NCBI RefSeq assembly: GCF_033546935.1
Contig: NZ_CP137854.1
Span: 620,001 to 684,000 of the forward strand
DNA: 64,000 bases
From: Xylophilus sp. GOD-11R
Lineage (GTDB): Bacteria; Pseudomonadota; Gammaproteobacteria; Burkholderiales; Burkholderiaceae_C
Reading direction: 5' to 3'
Of this stretch, positions 16,855 through 26,301 are shown piece by piece. The translations under genes were made by a program, and so were the position numbers. The first letter of the stretch is position 1; each line of letters opens with the position of its first letter. The notes below the pieces were generated by a model. That model worked only from the letters and a program-made list of their open reading frames with translations, was not told the origin of the DNA and searched no databases.

Positions 16855-17703
16855 TCAGCCGGCCTGTTGCAAGCGCAGGACGCGCGCGGCTTCTTCCATG
16901 CGCGCGTCTTCCACCTCGCGCATCACGGCCTGGAGATCGACCGCGCCTTCCTGCGGCTGGTAGAGGCCGGTCAGCGGTGTCTCCACCGTCAGTGCGCCGT
17001 GCTGGTAGAGCTGCCAGATCTCCTCGCCGTAGCGGGTCGTTTTGAGCGCGGGCGCGAACTGGCCGAAGAAGGCCCGCAGATTGGCCACGTCGCGCAGCAG
17101 CATGCGCGCCGCATGGTTGTTGCCGGCGGCATCCACCGCCTGCGGCAGATCGATGATGACCGGGCCGTCGCCCGCCAGCAGGATGTTGAACTCCGACAGG
17201 TCGCCGTGCACCACGCCCGCGCAGAGCATGCGCACCACCTCGCGCAGCAGCGTGGCGTGGTGGGCGATGGCGTCGGCTTCGTCGAAGGCCACGTCGTTCA
17301 GGCGCGGCGCGGCGTCGCCTTCGGCATCGGTCACCAGCTCCATCAGCAGCACGCCCTCGGCGAAGTTGTAGGGCGTGGGCACCCGCACGCCGGCGGCGGC
17401 CAGGCGGTAGAGCGCATCGACCTCGGCGCTCTGCCAGGCGGCTTCCATGGCCTGCTTGCCGAACTTCGTGCCCTTGGCCATGGCGCGCGCCTGGCGCGAG
17501 TTCTTCACCTTGCGGTTCTCGGTGTAGTCGACCGCCTGCCGGAAGCTGCGGTGCGTGGCCTCCTTGTAGACCTTGGCGCACAAGGTGTCCTCGCCGAGCC
17601 GCACCACGAAGACCATCGCCTCCTTGCCGCTCATCAGCTGGCGCACCACGGAGTCGATGAGGCCTTCTTCGACGAGAGGCTGGAGTCTGGGAGGTATGCG
17701 CAT
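16855..17703 (-). CDS. RIO-type atypical serine kinase
   Basis: 282-residue RIO1-family kinase. ATP-binding lysine is in LCAKVYKE (K44), the catalytic loop is HGDLSEFN (166-173) and the metal-binding aspartate is in IIDLPQ (D185), the RIO substitute for DFG. The RIO signature helix region (RKVKNSRQARAMAKGTKFGKQAMEAAW) is present. Archaeal and eukaryotic RIO kinases act in small-subunit ribosome maturation; roles in bacteria are little studied. It diverges from the oxygenase-like gene at 17749 with only 45 bases between the starts, so the promoters overlap. Confidence 0.9.
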   Translation of the reverse strand: MRIPPRLQPLVEEGLIDSVVRQLMSGKEAMVFVVRLGEDTLCAKVYKEATHRSFRQAVDYTENRKVKNSRQARAMAKGTKFGKQAMEAAWQSAEVDALYRLAAAGVRVPTPYNFAEGVLLMELVTDAEGDAAPRLNDVAFDEADAIAHHATLLREVVRMLCAGVVHGDLSEFNILLAGDGPVIIDLPQAVDAAGNNHAARMLLRDVANLRAFFGQFAPALKTTRYGEEIWQLYQHGALTVETPLTGLYQPQEGAVDLQAVMREVEDARMEEAARVLRLQQAG

Positions 17704-17748
17704 CCGCCATTGTCGCGGTCGGCGACCGGCTCACTACACTGCGCCCCG

Positions 17749-18387
17749 ATGAACGCTCCCGAGCCCGTGACCGACACCCGCTGCCACTACCGCAGCGGCG
17801 ACACCCCGCGCAGCCGCTGCGTGAGCGATGTCGTGTTGGCCGGCCGCATCGAACTGCCGCCGCTGCCGGCCCGCCTGCAGGCCGGCTGGGCGCGTGAAAT
17901 CCGAGAAGAGTTCGACCTGCACGTGGGCGATGTCGAACCCCTGCCGCTGGCCCGCGCGCGTACCCGCTGGCCCGACTTCCGGCTGTGCGTGGCCGAGGCC
18001 GGCCACTGGCTCGCGTCGCAAGGCCTGCCGGCTGCCTCGATCGGACCCGACAACATCGCGCTCATGGCCTGCCTCGGGGCCGATCGCCACCACGACGGCG
18101 TGCGCTACGGCGGCGCCGCGTTCTTCAATCTGTTCGTGAGCGACGACCGGGGACTGGACCTGCATTTCCCCGCGATCGGCCTACGCCTGCCGCTGGTGCG
18201 CGGCACGGCCGTCGTCTTCGACACCTGTCAGCCGCACGCGGTGTTTCCCCGCGGCAGCGCCGGTTTCGACGAGCGCGACTTCGTGGCGGACCGCGACTGG
18301 GCGCAATACTTTCTGACCTGGGAACTGCCCATCGAGGAGCCGGCCCTGGCGGCCGCGCTGCGCATCGACTTCGACGTGCAGGCCTGA
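17749..18387 (+). CDS. 2OG-Fe(II) oxygenase-like protein
   Basis: 212-residue protein whose C-terminal half has the double-stranded beta-helix pattern of iron/2-oxoglutarate oxygenases. H114-x-D116 is in ADRHHDGVRYGG, and a distal H163 is followed by R168 in CQPHAVFPRG, spaced as expected for the 2-His-1-carboxylate triad plus the 2OG-binding arginine. The substrate is unknown. The start lies 8 bases after a TACACT box, so the transcript may be leaderless. Functional assignment is a motif reading, not a close homologue match. Confidence 0.6.
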   Translation: MNAPEPVTDTRCHYRSGDTPRSRCVSDVVLAGRIELPPLPARLQAGWAREIREEFDLHVGDVEPLPLARARTRWPDFRLCVAEAGHWLASQGLPAASIGPDNIALMACLGADRHHDGVRYGGAAFFNLFVSDDRGLDLHFPAIGLRLPLVRGTAVVFDTCQPHAVFPRGSAGFDERDFVADRDWAQYFLTWELPIEEPALAAALRIDFDVQA

Positions 18388-18464
18388 CGCGCGGCTTCTG
18401 CAAAACGCCGGTTGCCGGGCCTGCCGCGTGCGCCAGGCCGATCGAGGCGCGGCCCATTTCCTCC

Positions 18465-19301
18465 CTACTTCCGCGCTTCCAGCTGTGCGTAAACCGCCTC
18501 GGCGACGCGCAGCATGTCCTGCCTGCTGCCGCCCGCCGAGACGGCATAGCCAAAGTCCTTGTCGACCCAGTAGAAGACGTTCACCGCGCCGTCCTGGCCG
18601 AAGCGGAAAGCCGTTTCGCGACCGGCATCCTCGCGGGTGATGTAGAGCGTCAGACGTGCGCGCTCGGCGTTGTCGAACATGAACTGCGCGACGGGGCCCC
18701 GGTCGCCCGGCAGCAGGCGGCCGCCGACGAGCGCCCAGCCCAGTGCCCGCAGATCCGGTGGCCGGACTTCGGCGCCCATGCGCCGGGTCAACCAGGTGAC
18801 GAGGGCCTGCTCCTGGTCGGCGCCCACCTCCACCGGCCGGCGCACGTCCGGGCTGTAGACCACGTGGGCCACGGCCGCGCGATGGGCGAAACCGACGAGC
18901 TGACCGGACGGTGCGGTGGCCAGCGCCGCGCCGCGCTGCCGGTAGCCGTCGTATGCGCCACGACCCCACCAGGCGGAGCCGGTGCACACGAGCGCGATCG
19001 CCACGCCGGCAGCCAGCGAGCGCCAGGGCCCGTGCCGCCAACCGCCGGCGTCCGGGGGCGCGAGCGGCAGATGCAGGGGCAGCGGCTCTGCCAGCACCGG
19101 GTCGAGCAGTTGTTTCAGCGCGAGGTTCTGCGCGCGCCAATCGTCCGCGCGGCGGCGTTCGTCCGGGTTCGCGTCGAGCCAGGCCTCGATCTCGGCCAGA
19201 CGCGCCGGCGGCAGAAGCCGGTCGGCGTAAGCATGGAGATCGGCCTCGGTGACCGGCCTGCGGCCGTCGGCGGGAACGGAGGGAGGTGGAGTTGGGGCCA
19301 T
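18465..19301 (-). CDS. membrane-anchored anti-sigma factor
   Basis: 278-residue protein: a cytosolic N-terminal zinc-less anti-sigma domain (TEADLHAYADRLLPPARLAEIEAWL, residues about 17-45), one membrane helix at about 95-115 (SLAAGVAIALVCTGSAWWG), and a large periplasmic domain. This is the usual topology for ECF anti-sigma factors. It starts one base after the stop of the sigma factor gene at 19303, so the two are coupled. Presumably it sequesters that sigma factor until a periplasmic signal arrives. Confidence 0.85.
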   Translation of the reverse strand: MAPTPPPSVPADGRRPVTEADLHAYADRLLPPARLAEIEAWLDANPDERRRADDWRAQNLALKQLLDPVLAEPLPLHLPLAPPDAGGWRHGPWRSLAAGVAIALVCTGSAWWGRGAYDGYRQRGAALATAPSGQLVGFAHRAAVAHVVYSPDVRRPVEVGADQEQALVTWLTRRMGAEVRPPDLRALGWALVGGRLLPGDRGPVAQFMFDNAERARLTLYITREDAGRETAFRFGQDGAVNVFYWVDKDFGYAVSAGGSRQDMLRVAEAVYAQLEARK

Positions 19302-19302
19302 G

Positions 19303-19827
19303 TCACTTGATCCTGCGCAGCGGCGCGGCCGCCGGCGCCGAGGGCTCGCGGCCCTGCAGTTCCAGGCGCAGTTTTTCACGGCCGCGCGCCAGCCGCGACA
19401 TCACCGTGCCGACCGGCACGCCTAGCGTGGCGGCGGCCTCTGCGTAGCTCATTTCCTCGACGCCGACGAGCAGCAGCACCGCGCGCTGCTCGGCCGGCAG
19501 CCGCTGCAGGACGCGATCGAGATCGCGCAGCTCGATGCCGTCGCACTGGCTGGCGCGTTGCGGCACGTCGGGCAGGTCGTCGCCGCCGCTGTCCTCCGGC
19601 CGGCGCTTGCTGGCGCGCACGCTGTCGATGAAGTGGTTGTGCATGATTCCGAACATCCAGGCCCGGATATCGCCGCGTCGCTGCCACAGCGAAAAGCGGC
19701 TCCAGGCCCGCTCCAGCGTGTCCTGCACCAGGTCGTCGGCCAGTGCGACGTCGGCGACCAGCCCCCGCGCATAGCGGCGCAGCCGGGGAATGCAGGCGAG
19801 GATGGCGGCTTCGTCCTGGTGGCGCAT
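19303..19827 (-). CDS. ECF-type RNA polymerase sigma factor
   Basis: 174-residue extracytoplasmic-function sigma factor. Region 2 is seen in ILACIPRLRRYARGLVADVALADDLVQDTLERAW and region 4 in RLPAEQRAVLLLVGVEEMSYAEAAATLGVPVGTVMSRLARGREKL. The N-terminus MRHQDEAAI at 19827 gives the standard length; an in-frame upstream extension is not credible. Paired with the anti-sigma factor downstream. The regulon is not visible, but the upstream secreted protein (19868) and thioredoxin-like gene (20430), transcribed the same way, are candidates. Confidence 0.93.
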   Translation of the reverse strand: MRHQDEAAILACIPRLRRYARGLVADVALADDLVQDTLERAWSRFSLWQRRGDIRAWMFGIMHNHFIDSVRASKRRPEDSGGDDLPDVPQRASQCDGIELRDLDRVLQRLPAEQRAVLLLVGVEEMSYAEAAATLGVPVGTVMSRLARGREKLRLELQGREPSAPAAAPLRRIK

Positions 19828-19867
19828 GGCGCTGGAGGTTGGCGGTGCGGTGCGGGAAGGCGATCGC

Positions 19868-20248
19868 TCAGGGCTTGACCACGTGCCAGATGTTGCGGAA
19901 GTTGTCGCCGGTGGCATCGCCCGGCTTCATGTCCGATTTGTACAGGTACACGGGCTTGCCCTTGTAGGCCCACTGGCGGGCGCCGTCGTCGCGGGTGACG
20001 ATTGTCATGTCGCCTTCGGGCTTGGCATCGGCCTCGGCCATGACCGGCGGCCACAGCGTGGCGCAGGGGCCGTTGCAGGCGCTCTTGCCGCTGCCGGCGG
20101 CGTCGTTGTCGAAGGTGTAGAGGGTCATGCCGTCTTGGTTGACCAGCATGCCGCCGGAGGTCTTGACCGGCGCCGCGGCCAGGGCGGTGCCGCAGGCCAG
20201 GGCGCTCAGGGCGAGAACGAGGCAGGAGGGCAGCAGAAAGGATTTCAT
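19868..20248 (-). CDS. secreted COG4315-type protein (conserved YxxD-like repeats)
   Basis: 126-residue exported protein with a signal peptide (MKSFLLPSCLVLALSALACGTALA). The mature part has the tandem COG4315 pattern: GMLVNQDGMTLYTFDND, then ACNGPCATLWPPVMA, then WAYKGKPVYLYKSD. Members are predicted periplasmic proteins or lipoproteins often beside ECF sigma factors or copper/redox genes; the biochemical role is not established. Here it lies 40 bases upstream of the sigma factor gene on the same strand and may be part of its operon. Confidence 0.85.
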   Translation of the reverse strand: MKSFLLPSCLVLALSALACGTALAAAPVKTSGGMLVNQDGMTLYTFDNDAAGSGKSACNGPCATLWPPVMAEADAKPEGDMTIVTRDDGARQWAYKGKPVYLYKSDMKPGDATGDNFRNIWHVVKP

Positions 20249-20429
20249 GGGAGGTCCTGTTGAGAGGTCGTCGGTGGTCGTTCGTCGGTGAAGACATCGA
20301 CATGGACGCCCGTGCGCCGCGCTTTATTCCGTGGCCGTCGCATTTTTTTCCGGCCCGCATCGCTGCGGCGGGCCCGTGGCCGGTCGCGCCCGAGCGCACC
20401 GACTTCGACGTGGAGACCGGAGCCCATGC

Positions 20430-21236
20430 TCAACGCAGCTTCTGCAGATAACGCTCCAGCGTCGCCTGCGACAACAGGCCCAGGTGCCGGTCGACCAGCC
20501 GGCCGGAAGCGTCGAAAAACAGCGTGGTGGGCAGCGCTTCGCCGTCGAAGCGCTTTCCGGCCTCGCTGCGCGAATCGAGCAGCACGTTGTCCAGCACCAG
20601 TCGCCGGCGCGCCATGAATTCGGCCACGGTGCCCGACGATTCGCCCTGGTTCAGAAAGACGAAGTGGATGTCGCGCCGCCGGGCCTGGGCGGCCTGCAGC
20701 ACCGGCATCTCGGCCTGGCAGGGCGGGCACCAGGTGGCCCACAGGTTGACCACGACCGGCTTGCCGCGAAACGCCTCCAGCGACACCGGGGCGCCGGCGG
20801 TGGATTGCAGCGAGAACGCCGGCAGTTCGCGCGGCGGCCCGGCGGCCACCAGCAGGGCGAACGACCCCGCGATCCAGACGGCGCTGGCCGCGCCCAGCCC
20901 GGCCCAGATGCCCCGGCGCCATTGCGGCCGAGACAGCTGCCGCGCCAGCCCCCAGGCCCAGGCGGCGAAGAAGCCGGCCTGCGGGTTCCAGCCGCCATCG
21001 CGGATGTCCAGCACACCCAGCGGCGAGTCCTGGTATTCGGCGCGAAATTGCCAGACGAACACCACCCGGGCGCAGAGCAGCCCCAGCACCAGGCCGACCA
21101 TGATCTGCCGCTCCGCGTCCGCCGCGCCACGCCGGGTGGCGAGCCCGTTGCCGAGCAGGGCAGCCACCACCGCGACGACCAGCAGCACGAAGCCGGTCGG
21201 CAGCACCAGGGGGCCGAGCGTTACGGCATCGCTCAT
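20430..21236 (-). CDS. membrane-anchored TlpA-like thioredoxin
   Basis: 268-residue fusion. Residues 1-130 are a polytopic membrane region (about four helices) resembling the truncated prolipoprotein diacylglyceryl transferase-like segment found in some TlpA fusions. Residues 135-268 are a periplasmic thioredoxin domain with active site WCPPC (C170, C173) in NLWATWCPPCQAEMPVL. The predicted role is thiol reduction or disulfide exchange at the periplasmic face. ATG at 21236 is preferred over a longer frame upstream. It diverges from fdnG. Confidence 0.88.
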   Translation of the reverse strand: MSDAVTLGPLVLPTGFVLLVVAVVAALLGNGLATRRGAADAERQIMVGLVLGLLCARVVFVWQFRAEYQDSPLGVLDIRDGGWNPQAGFFAAWAWGLARQLSRPQWRRGIWAGLGAASAVWIAGSFALLVAAGPPRELPAFSLQSTAGAPVSLEAFRGKPVVVNLWATWCPPCQAEMPVLQAAQARRRDIHFVFLNQGESSGTVAEFMARRRLVLDNVLLDSRSEAGKRFDGEALPTTLFFDASGRLVDRHLGLLSQATLERYLQKLR

Positions 21237-21369
21237 GGAGTTTTCTTTCCGATGAAATGGTTCATGGTGTGTGTCGGGCAAGGATGGCACCGGGCCCGCG
21301 ATCTTCGCCGGCTGCAAGCCCTACTGCCGCGCTGCGGATTAGCCCGGATGCGCGGCGCGCCACCGTGCC

Positions 21370-21375
21370 TAGAAT
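21370..21375 (+). promoter_or_regulatory. candidate -10 box (TAGAAT) for fdnG
   Basis: TAGAAT lies 34 bases before the fdnG start, in the gap to the divergent TlpA-like gene. No strong -35 is evident; an FNR or other activator site was not recognised. Confidence 0.35.
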
Positions 21376-21409
21376 GGCCCAGAAACCGCTCAAAAAAGAG
21401 GCACCCACG

Positions 21410-24400
21410 ATGCAACTCTCCCGCCGCCAGTTTATGAAAGTGACTGGCTCCAGCCTGGCGGGCTCGAGCCTCGCGCTCATGGGCTTCTCGCCAGCCACCG
21501 CGCTGGCCGAAGTCCGTCAGTACAAGCTCGCCGCCACCACCGTCACTCGCCAGACCTGCACCTACTGCTCGGTCGGCTGCGGCATCCTGATGTATTCGCT
21601 CGGCGACGGCGCCAAGAATGCCAAGCCCTCGGTGATCCATGTCGAGGGCGACCCCGACCACCCGGTCAATCGCGGCACGCTCTGCCCCAAGGGGGCGAGC
21701 CTGCTCGATATCGTCAACAGCCCCAACCGCCTGCTCTACCCCGAGTACCGTGCGCCGGGCTCGACCGAGTGGAAGCGCATGTCCTGGGACGATGCGCTCA
21801 ATCGCATCGCCGGCTTGATGAAGGCCGACCGCGATGCCAACTTCATCGAGACCACGGCCGACGGCAAGCGCGTCAACCGCTGGACCACCACCGGCATGCT
21901 CGCGGCCTCGGCCTCCAGCAGCGAAGCCGGCTACATCACCCACAAGATCGCCCGCTCCTGGGGCCTCGTCGCATTCGATAACCAAGCCCGTGTCTGACAC
22001 GGCCCGACGGTGGCAGGTCTTGCCCCGACGTTTGGCCGTGGAGCGATGACGAACCATTGGGTCGACATCAAGAATGCGGACGTCATCCTGGTCATGGGCG
22101 GCAATGCCGCCGAAGCGCATCCGTGCGGCTTTAAGTGGGTCACCGAGGCGAAGGCGCACAACAAGGCGTACTTCATGGTGGTCGATCCGCGCTTCAACCG
22201 CTCGGCATCGGTCGCCGACTTCTATGCGCCGATCCGCTCGGGCAGCGACATCGTCTTTCTGGGCGGGGTGATCCGCTGGCTGCTGGCCAACGACCGCATC
22301 CAGCACGACTACGTGAAGGCGTACACCGACTTCAGCTTCATCGTGCGCGAGGACTTCAGCTTCGCCGACGGCTACTTCTCCGGCTACAACGAAGAAAAGC
22401 GCCAGTACGACAAGACCACCTGGGACTACGAGCTCGGCGAGGACGGCTTCGTCAAGACCGACCCGACGCTGCAGCATCCGCGCTGCGTCTACCAGCTGAT
22501 GAAGCAGCACTACGAGCGCTACACGCCCGAGAAGGTGGAAAGCGTCTGCGGCACGCCTAGGCCCAAGTTCCTGCACATCTGCGAGAAGCTCGCGAGCACC
22601 GCCACCACCGGCCGGGCCGCGACCATCCTGTACGCGCTGGGCTGGACCCAGCATTCCATCGGCGCGCAGATCCTGCGCACCGGCGCCATGGTGCAGCTGC
22701 TGCTGGGCAACATCGGCGTAGCCGGCGGCGGCATGAACGCGCTGCGCGGGCATTCCAACATTCAGGGCCTGACCGACCTCGGCCTGCTCTCGGCCAGCCT
22801 GCCCGGCTACCTCACCATGCCGCGCGAGGCCGAGCAGGAATACCAGGGCTACATCACCACGCGCACGCAGAAACCCCTGCGGGCCAACCAGATGAGCTAC
22901 TGGCAGAACTATCCCAAGTTCCACGTCAGCCTGATGAAGGCCTGGTACGGCCCCGCCGCCACGGCCGAGAACAACTGGGCCTACGACTGGCTGCCCAAGC
23001 TCGACAAGGAGTACGACATGCTCCAGACCTTCGAGCTGATGAACGAGGGCAAGGTCAACGGCTACCTGGCGCAGGGCTTCAACCCGCTGGCCGCGCTCTC
23101 CAACAAGGACCGGGTGCGCGACGGGCTGGCGAAGCTGAAGTTCCTGGTGATCATGGATCCGCTGGCCACCGAAACCTCGGAGTTCTGGAAGAACTACGGC
23201 GAGCACAACGACGTGGATTCCTCGAAGATCCAGACCGAGGTGTTCCGCCTGCCCACCACCTGCTTCGCCGAGGAAGAAGGCTCGGTCGTCAGCTCCTCGC
23301 GGGTGCTGCAATGGCACTGGAAAGCGGCCGAGCCGCCGGGCCAGGCCGAGACAGACATCCGCATCATGTCGGAGCTGTTCTTGCGCATCAAGGCGCTCTA
23401 CCAGAAGGACGGCGGCAAGTATCCCGACCCCATCGTCAACCTCTGGTGGCCTTATGCGCATGCCGACGAGCCGACGCCTGCGGAAGTGGCCAAGGAATAC
23501 AACGGCCGCGCGCTGGTCGACCTGAAGGATCCGACCGACCCCACCAAGGTGCTGCGCAAGGCCGGCGAGCAGATCTCGGGCTTCGGCGAACTGCGCGACG
23601 ACGGCAGCACCATGAGCGGTTGCTGGATCTTCGCCGGCAGCTGGACGCAGGCCGGCAACCAGATGGGCCGGCGCGACAACTCCGACCCGAGCGGCATCGG
23701 CAACACGCTCAACTGGGCCTGGGCCTGGCCGGCGAACCGGCGCATCCTCTACAACCGCGCGTCGTGCGATCCGGCCGGCCAGCCGTGGAACCCCAGGAAG
23801 ACGCTGGTGCGCTGGAACGGCAGCGCCTGGGCCGGCCCCGACGTGGCCGACTTCGGCGCCACCCTGGCACCCGAGACGGGGGCCGGGCCTTTCATCATGA
23901 ATCCCGAGGGCGTGGCGCGTTTCTTCGCCCGCAAGGGGCTCAACGAAGGTCCGTTCCCGGAGCATTACGAGCCCTTCGACACCCCGCTCGGCTACAACCC
24001 GATGAACCCGAACAACCCCAAGGCGACCAGCTCGCCGGCGGCGCGGGTCTTCAAGCCGGTCTGGGAGACCTTCGGCAAGGCGGCGGACTTCCCGCATGTC
24101 GGCACCACCTACCGGCTGACCGAGCATTTCCACTACTGGACCAAGCACGCGCTGCTCAACGCGATCACGCAGCCCGAGCAGATCGTGGAGATCGGCGAGG
24201 CGCTGGCGCAAAGCCTGGGCATCGTGGCCGGCCAGATGGTGAAGGTGAGCTCCAAGCGCGGCTACATCAAGGCGGTGGCGGTGGTCACCAAGCGGATCAA
24301 GCCGATGCAGATCGAGGGGCGCACGGTGCACCACGTGGGCATACCCATCCACTGGGGCTTCAAGGGCGTGACCAAGCCGGGTTTCCTGGCCAACACGCTG

Positions 24401-24475
24401 ACCCCGTTCGTGGGCGACGGCAATACCAACACGCCGGAATTCAAGACCTTCCTGGTCAAGGTTGAAAAGGTCTGA
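21410..24475 (+). CDS. fdnG: formate dehydrogenase (FDH-N/O type) alpha subunit, selenoprotein
   Basis: 1021-residue catalytic subunit that oxidises formate at a molybdopterin-Sec centre in the periplasm. Tat signal SRRQFMK starts at residue 4. One [4Fe-4S] site is in [11 protein letters not shown] followed by LCPKGAS. Codon 196 is TGA (21995-21997) inside [21 protein letters not shown], the same residue number and context as E. coli FdnG Sec196; the frame stays open to 24475. The SECIS hairpin follows immediately. Standard gene callers would split this into 21410-21997 and 22010-24475. FDH-N versus FDH-O cannot be separated by sequence alone. The first gene of fdnGHI. Confidence 0.95.
21998..22040 (+). 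promoter_or_regulatory. bacterial SECIS element in fdnG
   Basis: Hairpin starting directly after the Sec TGA. Outer stem CACGGCC (21998-22004) pairs with GGCCGTG (22034-22040). An inner stem CGG/CCG (22008-22010 with 22025-22027), a single bulged T at 22011, then GGCA/TGCC (22012-22015 with 22021-22024) closes the apical loop GGTCT. The bulged U and the GGUCU loop are the SelB-contacting features known from E. coli fdhF. Confidence 0.92.
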
Positions 24476-24485
24476 AGGAGCTCCC

Positions 24486-25472
24486 ATGACATTGCAATCC
24501 CTCGACATCCAGCGGCGCTCCGCCACCACCCTGCCGTCGCCGGTCGCGCGCTCGCCCCATTCCGGCGACGTGGCCAAGCTGATCGACGTCTCCAAGTGCA
24601 TCGGCTGCAAGGCCTGCCAGACCGCCTGCATGGAATGGAACGACCTGCGCGACGAGGTCGGCACCTCCAGCGGCGTGTACGACAACCCGACCGACCTCAC
24701 CGAGAACTCCTGGACCGTGATGCGGTTCACCGAGTACGAGAACGAGGAAAGCGGCAACCTCGAATGGCTGATCCGCAAGGACGGCTGCATGCACTGCGAA
24801 GACCCCGGCTGCCTCAAGGCCTGCCCCTCGCCCGGCGCGATCGTGCAGTACACCAACGGCATCGTCGACTTCCACGAAGAGGCCTGCATTGGCTGCGGCT
24901 ACTGCGTCACCGGCTGCCCGTTCAATGTGCCGCGCATCTCCCAGAAGGACAAGAAGGCCTACAAGTGCACCCTGTGCTCCGACCGCGTGGCGGTGGGCCA
25001 GGAGCCGGCCTGCGTCAAGACCTGCCCCACCGGCGCCATCATGTTCGGCACCAAGCAGGCCATGAAGGACCAGGCCGAGGAGCGTATCGAAGACCTGAAG
25101 GAACGCGGTTTCGAGAAGGCCGGCCTCTACGACCCGGCGGGTGTCGGCGGCACCCACGTGATGTACGTGCTGCACCACGCCGACAAGCCCTCGCTCTACC
25201 ACGGCCTGCCGGACAATCCCAAGATCAGCCCGATGGTCAGCCTGTGGAAGGGCGTGACCAAGCCGCTGGCGCTGGCGGGCATCGCGCTCACCGCGCTGGC
25301 CGGTTTCTTCCACTACACCCGCGTCGGTCCCAACGAGACCAACGAAGCCGAGGAAGACGACGCCGATGCCCAGGCCATCGAGCGCCGCGACGCTGCCGGC
25401 GTGGCGACCGACCCCCTGGCCCAGGTCCACTATCAGGAGGCGCGCCATGAGCAGCAGCACCCGCAAGGCTGA
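24486..25472 (+). CDS. fdnH: formate dehydrogenase iron-sulfur (beta) subunit
   Basis: 328-residue beta subunit carrying four [4Fe-4S] clusters. Cysteine groups seen: [35 protein letters not shown] and CTLCSDR with CVKTCP. One C-terminal membrane helix ([18 protein letters not shown]) is followed by a charged tail of about 50 residues. It carries electrons from the alpha subunit to cytochrome b (FdnI). The start ATG at 24486 follows an AAGGAG site; the gene overlaps fdnI by 26 bases. Confidence 0.95.
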   Translation: MTLQSLDIQRRSATTLPSPVARSPHSGDVAKLIDVSKCIGCKACQTACMEWNDLRDEVGTSSGVYDNPTDLTENSWTVMRFTEYENEESGNLEWLIRKDGCMHCEDPGCLKACPSPGAIVQYTNGIVDFHEEACIGCGYCVTGCPFNVPRISQKDKKAYKCTLCSDRVAVGQEPACVKTCPTGAIMFGTKQAMKDQAEERIEDLKERGFEKAGLYDPAGVGGTHVMYVLHHADKPSLYHGLPDNPKISPMVSLWKGVTKPLALAGIALTALAGFFHYTRVGPNETNEAEEDDADAQAIERRDAAGVATDPLAQVHYQEARHEQQHPQG

Positions 25473-26187
25473 GCGTCCCACCGGCCGCGATTTCGCCCGC
25501 GCCCACGAGCTGCCGTCGATCGAGCGCTACACGCCCAACGAGCGCAGCAACCACTGGATCACCGCCATCTGCTTCGTGCTGCTGGCGCTGTCCGGGCTGG
25601 CTCTGTTCCATCCGGCGATGTTCTGGTTGACCGCGCTGTTCGGCGGCGGGCCGTGGACCCGCATCCTCCATCCCTTCATCGGGGTGGTGATGTTCGTGTC
25701 TTTCATGGTGCTGGTGATCCGCTTCTGGCACCACAACTTCCTGGAGCCCAACGACACGAAGTGGATGCGCCAGATCGGCGACGTGCTGAACAATCGCGAG
25801 GAGCGCGTGCCGCCGGTCGGCCGCTACAACGCCGGCCAGAAGATCCTGTTCTGGGTGCTGCTGGTCTGCATGCTCGGGCTGCTGCTCACCGGCATCGTGA
25901 TGTGGCGCTCGTACTTCAGCCACTGGTTCCCCATCGACGTGATCCGCGCCGCCTCGCTGCTGCACGCCTTCTTCGGCTTCGTCATCGTCTGCTCGATCAT
26001 CGTGCACATCTACGCCGGCATCTGGGTCAAGGGCTCGATCCGCGCCATGACCCAGGGCTGGGTGACCTACGCCTGGGCGCGCAAGCACCATGCGGGCTGG
26101 TACGAGGAGATCGTCGAGCGCGAACGCGGCCTGGCGCGGGATGCGAAGGCGCCGCCCAAGACGGCCGACCAGGGCCCGGTGGTCTGA
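25447..26187 (+). CDS. fdnI: formate dehydrogenase cytochrome b556 (gamma) subunit
   Basis: 246-residue membrane subunit with four hydrophobic helices. Candidate heme b ligands include the His in [29 protein letters not shown] and SIIVHIYAG. It passes electrons from FdnH to the quinone pool. The start overlaps the end of fdnH (different frame). The C-terminal tail is charged and cytoplasmic. Confidence 0.94.
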   Translation: MSSSTRKAERPTGRDFARAHELPSIERYTPNERSNHWITAICFVLLALSGLALFHPAMFWLTALFGGGPWTRILHPFIGVVMFVSFMVLVIRFWHHNFLEPNDTKWMRQIGDVLNNREERVPPVGRYNAGQKILFWVLLVCMLGLLLTGIVMWRSYFSHWFPIDVIRAASLLHAFFGFVIVCSIIVHIYAGIWVKGSIRAMTQGWVTYAWARKHHAGWYEEIVERERGLARDAKAPPKTADQGPVV

Positions 26188-26251
26188 TACCTTTGCCCGA
26201 GGGCGGGTCGGCCATCCCTGGCTAGACTCGTCCTCCGAACTCACTGCGCAC

Positions 26252-26281
26252 AGCGCCGGGTCCGCCCGGCGCTTCGTTTTT
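26252..26281 (+). terminator. rho-independent terminator between fdnI and fdhE
   Basis: Perfect nine-pair stem (26252-26260 with 26265-26273), TCCG loop, then TCG and a T5 run ending at 26281. It lies 65 bases after fdnI and 21 bases before fdhE. A TAGACT box at 26223-26228 is upstream, so it could end the fdn operon or attenuate a transcript leading into fdhE. Confidence 0.75.
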
Positions 26282-26301
26282 GGCTTTCAACCTTTGTGGG
26301 C

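Noticed and set aside
21995..21997. TGA as a nonsense mutation making fdnG a pseudogene
   Set aside because: Position 196, context and SECIS hairpin all fit selenocysteine, and selA, selB and selC are adjacent.
21233..24889. 1218-codon minus-strand open frame opposite fdnG and fdnH
   Set aside because: Shadow of the formate dehydrogenase genes; composition (Arg/His/Val-rich) has no family features.
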